A stretch of DNA of 64,000 bases from positions 5,332,001 through 5,396,000 of the forward strand of contig JAJKFH010001865.1 of assembly GCA_023333565.1 (NCBI GenBank), read 5' to 3'. Shown here piece after piece: positions 58,601 through 64,000 of this stretch; the first letter of the stretch is position 1, and the number at the start of each line of letters is the position of its first letter. A program made the position numbers and the translations under genes. This stretch comes from Puffinus mauretanicus (lineage: Eukaryota; Chordata; Aves; Procellariiformes; Procellariidae). The notes below the pieces were generated by a model. It had not been told where the DNA came from. It made no database searches and saw only the letters and a program-made list of their open reading frames with translations.

Positions 58601-61600
58601 ATTAATTCTAAATTGAACACAACCCCAACAACCTTTCCTCATTTATGCCCTTGAGGCTACATCTTGATTGCACTGGAGTGTATGGTTTAGGGTCATCTCT
58701 AGTAAAACTACCTTGAGGCAACAGTCCTACACCTCACTTTTTTTAATAGTTTCTCTAGGTTTGAACCACAGAGACGGCTTTTCTGAAATGCTGTAGCGTA
58801 TATACCTTCAGTATAATATCGGTGAGTTTCAACTCTAGCCTAGGTCTGCCATCCTGCCCACCGAAGGCAGCGGTTACTGGGATTTGCAGCAGAATTGGCA
58901 TGTGTAAGGAAGGGAATAAAATGCTTGGGCTGTGTGAGCTGTTTGCAGTGAGATCGTTTGCTGGCTGTCGCGTTCCTCGCTGCTGTGCCTTGCAGTGCTG
59001 GGCCTAGAGCTTGTAAGGAGGTTTGTACAGACACTTTATGCTTGAATACACTTCTAGCTTAAAAAGCGTGGTTTCTTCCCTATGTTGTGTCAGTTTTGAG
59101 AGACTTTATTTTTGCCTATTTTATAACAGTTTCTAAGGATTTCCCTAGCATAGTTGAGCTGTGCTCAATGATAATTGTATTGGCAACACCAGAGCACTAA
59201 AATGTTTGAACACTTCTTGAACAGCTTGCTGGTTGATGCACCTGCATGCAGGCGGGGCTGGCTGCAGCTGGGCTCGGCTCGCTTGGAAAGGAAGAGAGAA
59301 GAGATTCCTAGCTGCCTGGTCCATCTATTTAGGTTTTTTCCCAAACTAAGCCATTTAAAATGGCTTTAAAAATCTCCATTAAAATGAGAATGCACATAGT
59401 TATGATAGCCTTTCAGTTGTGCCCATGAATATCTTCTTGGGGGGGTGGCCAGCAGCAGATAGAGGCGGAGCAGAGGCTCACAGGAGTGTGCCAAAGGACG
59501 GTGAAACTATTACTCAGCAGTGACTGAGCTGCTGGGGCAGTGGAACAGCTCCTGCTGGACCTAAGAGATCAACCCAAAATACTATTAAAATCCGTAGGTT
59601 TTGTCCTAAACATTATAATTCCTCCTTTCTATAGGTCTGAGCCTAAATACCTCAGAATGTTAACCTTTCCAGAAACATTTCATACTTTGCTCTGCATGTT
59701 TGAGGCTAGTATAGGCTGTGCTTTTACAACTGGCACCGCTTTGCTAAAGTAGCAAAGGAGCTGTTTTGTGAGAGATGGGCAGCAGCACAGTGCTGCCTTG
59801 CGCAAGGGGAGCTGCGCGTAGAGCGTGTTCGCGCCAGCCGCTGGGCTTTTCCTGCCTGCCTTTGTGCACTTTCTCTTCAGGTTGTCTTTTGCTTAGTTAA
59901 GATAGAGCTGCTGGGCTGTAAGCAATAAAAAGTCCTTTACTGGATGTAAAGTTTCAAAACAGCTCAGAGGCATAGCATGTGTGAGCTGTTCCATACCTTG
60001 TGATGGCATTAGGGGATGGATGACTTGTGCTGTAGTTCTTGTGCCAGAGTATTCAGGAAGCATCATCCCAACATTAATTCCAGTGAGGAACCAAGTATTA
60101 ATGATGGTGATGAAGACAAATTGAAGTCACCTGAGCAAAAGCATTTCCCTGGGCCTTGGGCAGATGCTGAACCTGAAATCAGACATGATAGAGATTGAAC
60201 AAGTTTTACAACTTGTCCTCAATCGGCATCAAATCCTTTTGATACAGCAGCTGCTCTGTGAGGCTGCTACGGTGCATGTAACAGTTTTATCGGTTTCTTA
60301 CCTTAATGCAATGTTTCAGGTTTTTCTGATTCGCCCCATGCTGCTCCCTTACCAAAGCAGACAGGAATCAGTTTGTGAAACGGTTTTGCTGGACAGTGCA
60401 GTTCATATTTTCCAGATTGTAGTCTGAGCTCTCCCATGAGCTTGAGACAATTGACTATAAAGGCCTTTTAACTGTAGAAGACTATGGTGGGGCGGAAATA
60501 AGCTTGCAGTTCTGTGCAGCGAAGTCCCTGTGTAAACATCATACTCAACCAGAAAAGAAAAGGTTTTTGCTCTCTGGACAGAGCATTAGTGCAATGTGCT
60601 CCTCAGGTGTTAGCAGGTGGCTCTTTGGTGACATGAAAGTAGGAAAGGCAGCGAAAAACAAGATTCTGTGACTTCCTGATAGTCTGCCTAAGTCCATCCG
60701 GGTCTTCATGTCTGTGTGGGGAGTGCTGGGGTAAAAAATGCAATCCATGGGCTTCCTTACCTGTCTTCTATCTGTGCCCTTGTGATATTTTACAGAGGGA
60801 GAATTCAATTGAGTTTGAGATCTTGTAGAAGGGGAAATGATTCAGATAAGCTGCTACTTAAACCTTTTGGTCATTTAGTGAGACCTAGTGTTTTTTTTTT
60901 TCAAATATCAGTGAACACTGACAACTGAGTTCTTGCTTTCCAGTAATTTCAGCCCTGTGGCTTCAAGTTCATTTGGTCTGTTCTGTTCTTACCACATTGT
61001 TACCCATGCAGAAAACAGTTGTTGACAGCTTAAAAAACTTAGCCTGCTGTTTTTTTTTTTTCCTTTCAGCAAAGTTCCTTTTGTGCTTTGTCATTAAGCA
61101 ACATGGGGACAGTCAATTGTGATCTAGATTTTGCTGCAGAGGCTATAAAAAAGGGGCAGGGATAGGAGTGTGTGGATTAAGAATTTTGCCCTGGATAAAG
61201 GAACTCCTCAGTGGCACAAAACTGGCAGGCATTAGGGAGATCTAGCAGGATGATGTGCTCCCTCCAGGAGACGGTAGGCCAGTGGCACAGATTGGAACAG
61301 CTCCAGTCCAGCTGGGCTGCAAACTCCCCCTCCAGTGCCATCCCTGGCTTTTGGGCATCCTCCCTCCCGTGCACAAAGCGGAGCTGAGCTGCTGAGGGAA
61401 GGTATTTCCCTGCAGCGGGCTGTGGACCATGCACAAAAGAGTGTTTGAGAGCTTCACCAGGTGCGTGTATCGTTTCCAGATATGCTCTGGAAGGGCTTAA
61501 CAACTGGGCCTGTTCCCACCTCCTTCCTGGCTGAAATGATTGGATACTAATTTAGATACTTGCAAAAGCAGGTTTTCCAGGTGCTGGCCTCCAGCTATCA

Positions 61601-63663
61601 TCTGCCTGCAAGCAGTAATAAAATATTAATGTAAAAAACTTCAGGTGGTAAACACGTGGAGGTAGATGTTTTGCACTATGGCCGTAGGCAGCATGTCCCA
61701 AATGGAACTCCGCTAAAATCACAGGCGAAGCAAGGTAGAAACCAACAGCGCCTTGCCTTTTCCCAACAGTCGGTATTGTGTTTATCTGTCATGTGTTTAG
61801 GATCACATAAAACCTTCCCTGTGTTTTCCTGTACAGCTGTTCGTACCTGCCCCAGCAAGAGGGACTTAAACAACACATTTGGAAAAATCAATAGACTTCA
61901 GCTGCAGGGGGATGTGGCATGAGGTGGTTTTTGCACTGAGCCCTTCAGAGAGCTTGTTTCTTTTATCTAGTGGCATGAGATGTGCAAGAGGAAAATAACT
62001 GTTACAGAAAATGTTCTTGTGCCTTGCCACAGTCCAAAGAAGCAGGAAATGCCATAGTTACAGCAGGTCTCTGTAGCTGTCCTGGGTAGAAAGGTAACTC
62101 TTAAACCATGGTGGATGTTTTTGAAAGTGTTGATATCTGTTTTCAGCATTCAGTTTGATGTGACTGTTGCTCTCCCTTCACTTCAGGAGGACAAAAACAT
62201 GGTATTTTTGTTCATATAGTTAATTGTTATCTCTTACTATGGGTGTGGTATAAGTAGGAAAAATGAACTAGGTGTAACTAACACTGGACTGGGCTGACAG
62301 GAATTTTCTCTCATTAAACTCATGTTCCATAGACTAAAATGTCACTAAAAAGGGGATACGCTTTACTTTTTTCCATGTGGTGAAATCCAGGGCCTGTTTA
62401 TTCTTTGGAGACAGTTTTAAAAAAATCCCAAAAGAATCCCCCAAACACAGGGGTTTCATTACTGTTAGTAGAGCTACAAAAAAGATATTTTTTTACTTAG
62501 AGCGCTCCATGCAGAAAATTGCTTTTCTGGCTCACTTGGGAGCCAGGGGCTCTGCTGTTTGCCTTCCTTTGGCACATACTGTGTTCTTGACCATGCTTAT
62601 TTTAAACTTGGGGCTGACAGCAAAGGGGTCCTCCTACCTACTGACTCGGTTAAAATATTGACCTCACTTTGTGTACTGTTTCCAACAGTGGCTAATGACA
62701 GATGATTAGAAAACAGCTTAAGAAATGAAAGATCTGTAGTGTGGTCTTTCCTCTGGGACACCTTGTTAACTTTTGGCAAAAAAACCTGCACCTAGATCAT
62801 CGTGTTTAATAGCTACTGATTGATCTGTCTCCATGAATTTGGTGAGTCCCTTTCTGAACGAATTTATAGTATTGGTCTTAGATGTTCTCAGGGCAACGGA
62901 ATTTCCAGCATAGCGATGCATTGCGAGAAGGCAGTTCCATCTGTATCATCCTCCAAGGCAGCTTCCCACAGACAAACCTGTCTCAGATTGAGCCTCCCCT
63001 TCCAATTCAGTCTGGTGGCAGACGTGCCAGAACTACCACTTAACAAAAGAAGGTGGAGATACTAATCTTTGCTTTAGCTTTTTTTTTTTAACTATGCTCT
63101 CTCTACTAATCCTGTTTACAGCTTAGTTTGCATCTCCCCTTCTGTTGGGTTGTTCTGTTGCTGAGTACTGGAAATCTGGTTAACAACTTAATTCTTCCAC
63201 CTAGGGCAATGCAAACCATACAGTTACAGTAGATAAACAAAAGTCTTGCAATTTAGCAGACTGTGCCTTAAAAAGAATGGAATTACAGAAACAGAAAATC
63301 TGATTTCGAATTAGAAGAAGCAACTCTTTCTGATAATTAGCAGCACTTTTCCAAAATGGTACCAGCTGCCCCCTCTCAAAGTCCACCTCACCTCATAAAG
63401 AAGATCAGGTTTGTTTCAAATGCAAGCTTTATTTTTTGATCCTGATAATACTTGGAGCATTAAGCCCAGATTTTCCTTGGCAGAGCTGTCCATAGTTACT
63501 GTGTGCTTTTCACTTTGCTGCTGCTGTAAGTCCTCTTTCAGTTAAAAATAAGCAAATTCAAATGGCGTGTACTTGCAAAGGAACCTTCTCTCCTCTGCTT
63601 GTGCCTGTTGTGTTAGCTATTTTCAAACAGCCCCATGGGTTCTTGATTACTTTGGGAACCTTG
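52626..63663. other. Intergenic DNA right of EIF4E
   Basis: 11 kb of AT-rich DNA with no exon or named repeat that I can recognise. In human the next gene on this side is TSPAN5, in the same direction as EIF4E. No tetraspanin exon was seen here, so it probably starts further right. Confidence 0.7.
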
Positions 63664-64000
63664 TGTCACGAATGAGTGGAGTGCACCTCATTCAAAAGAG
63701 AGAAGCAGCAATATGCTTTATTGAGGTACAATAATAATTTGACAGGGTTCGATAAATTTGATGGAATTTAACAAAGTTTAACAGTGTTTTACTAAGGTTT
63801 AATAAGTTTGATGGCAAGGTTCACTTTATTAATTACTGTATGGAAGAAACATAAAAAGGAAAATTGAGTTAGAATCGAGTTAAAATGATTCAGAGACCGG
63901 AGTCGAAAATGGTAAGGAAGACCCTTCTGTTGAGTCACGAGGTTCAGAGTGGACCCCCTTACTTTCTAAGCTCTGATGGAGCTTAGGTGCAGCTAGGTCC
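63664..64000 (-). mobile_element. ERV long terminal repeat, partial, minus strand
   Basis: Read on the minus strand it ends ...CATTCGTGACA at 63664, the CA end of an LTR. Two poly(A) signals precede that end: CAATAAAG about 50-60 nt before it and AATTAATAAAG about 165 nt before it. The body has TTTGATGG/TTTAACA-type near-repeats (63745-63815). The sequence just left of 63664 does not look like a primer binding site, so this is a solo LTR or the 3' LTR. The other end, and so the target site duplication, lies outside the window. Family not assigned; ERVL-like is a guess. Confidence 0.65.

Noticed and set aside
52626..63663. Search for a TSPAN5 first exon, expected next by synteny
   Set aside because: No CpG island and no tetraspanin-like N-terminus were seen.

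Overview
This window is vertebrate nuclear DNA, most likely from a bird. The evidence is small exons with GT-AG introns, CpG islands at promoters, CR1 LINE copies of several ages with the avian-type 3' end, an avian-style ERV LTR, and near-complete protein matches to two conserved genes. I see no bacterial-type genes, CRISPR array, operon or tRNA/rRNA gene. Nothing supports a new multi-gene system.

Left third (1-20150, minus strand): the 5' part of METAP1, methionine aminopeptidase 1. Seven coding exons were traced with consistent splice phases (38 + 17 1/3 + 37 2/3 ... codons), giving residues 1-218 plus one base. The window ends inside intron 7, so the exons with the five metal ligands lie outside. 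Intron 1 is 10.3 kb and holds a C9-T18-G15 homopolymer block 519 bp past exon 1.

Middle (20151-31270): the METAP1 CpG-island promoter, then about 10 kb of AT-rich intergenic DNA with an old frameshifted CR1 reverse-transcriptase remnant (about 27540-28260), then the EIF4E CpG island. The EIF4E promoter has two perfect CACGTG E-boxes 156 bp apart, an ACTAYRNNNCCCR (ZNF143-type) element between them, GC boxes, and a pyrimidine tract just before the start.

Right half (31271-52625, plus strand): complete EIF4E, the mRNA cap-binding initiation factor. Seven coding exons give 217 residues, the usual vertebrate length, with all cap-binding residues in place (W56, W102, E103, W166, R112, R157, K162) and S209. 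Two AATAAA signals lie in the 3' UTR. Intron 1 carries a fairly young 535-bp CR1 3' fragment.

Far right (52626-64000): no gene recognised. An ERV LTR on the minus strand starts near 63664 and runs off the window.

The two genes are head-to-head about 11 kb apart, matching the EIF4E-METAP1 neighbourhood of human 4q23. Both act at early steps of protein synthesis: eIF4E recruits capped mRNA, and MetAP1 removes the first Met from new chains whose second residue is small, as in both of these proteins (MA-).
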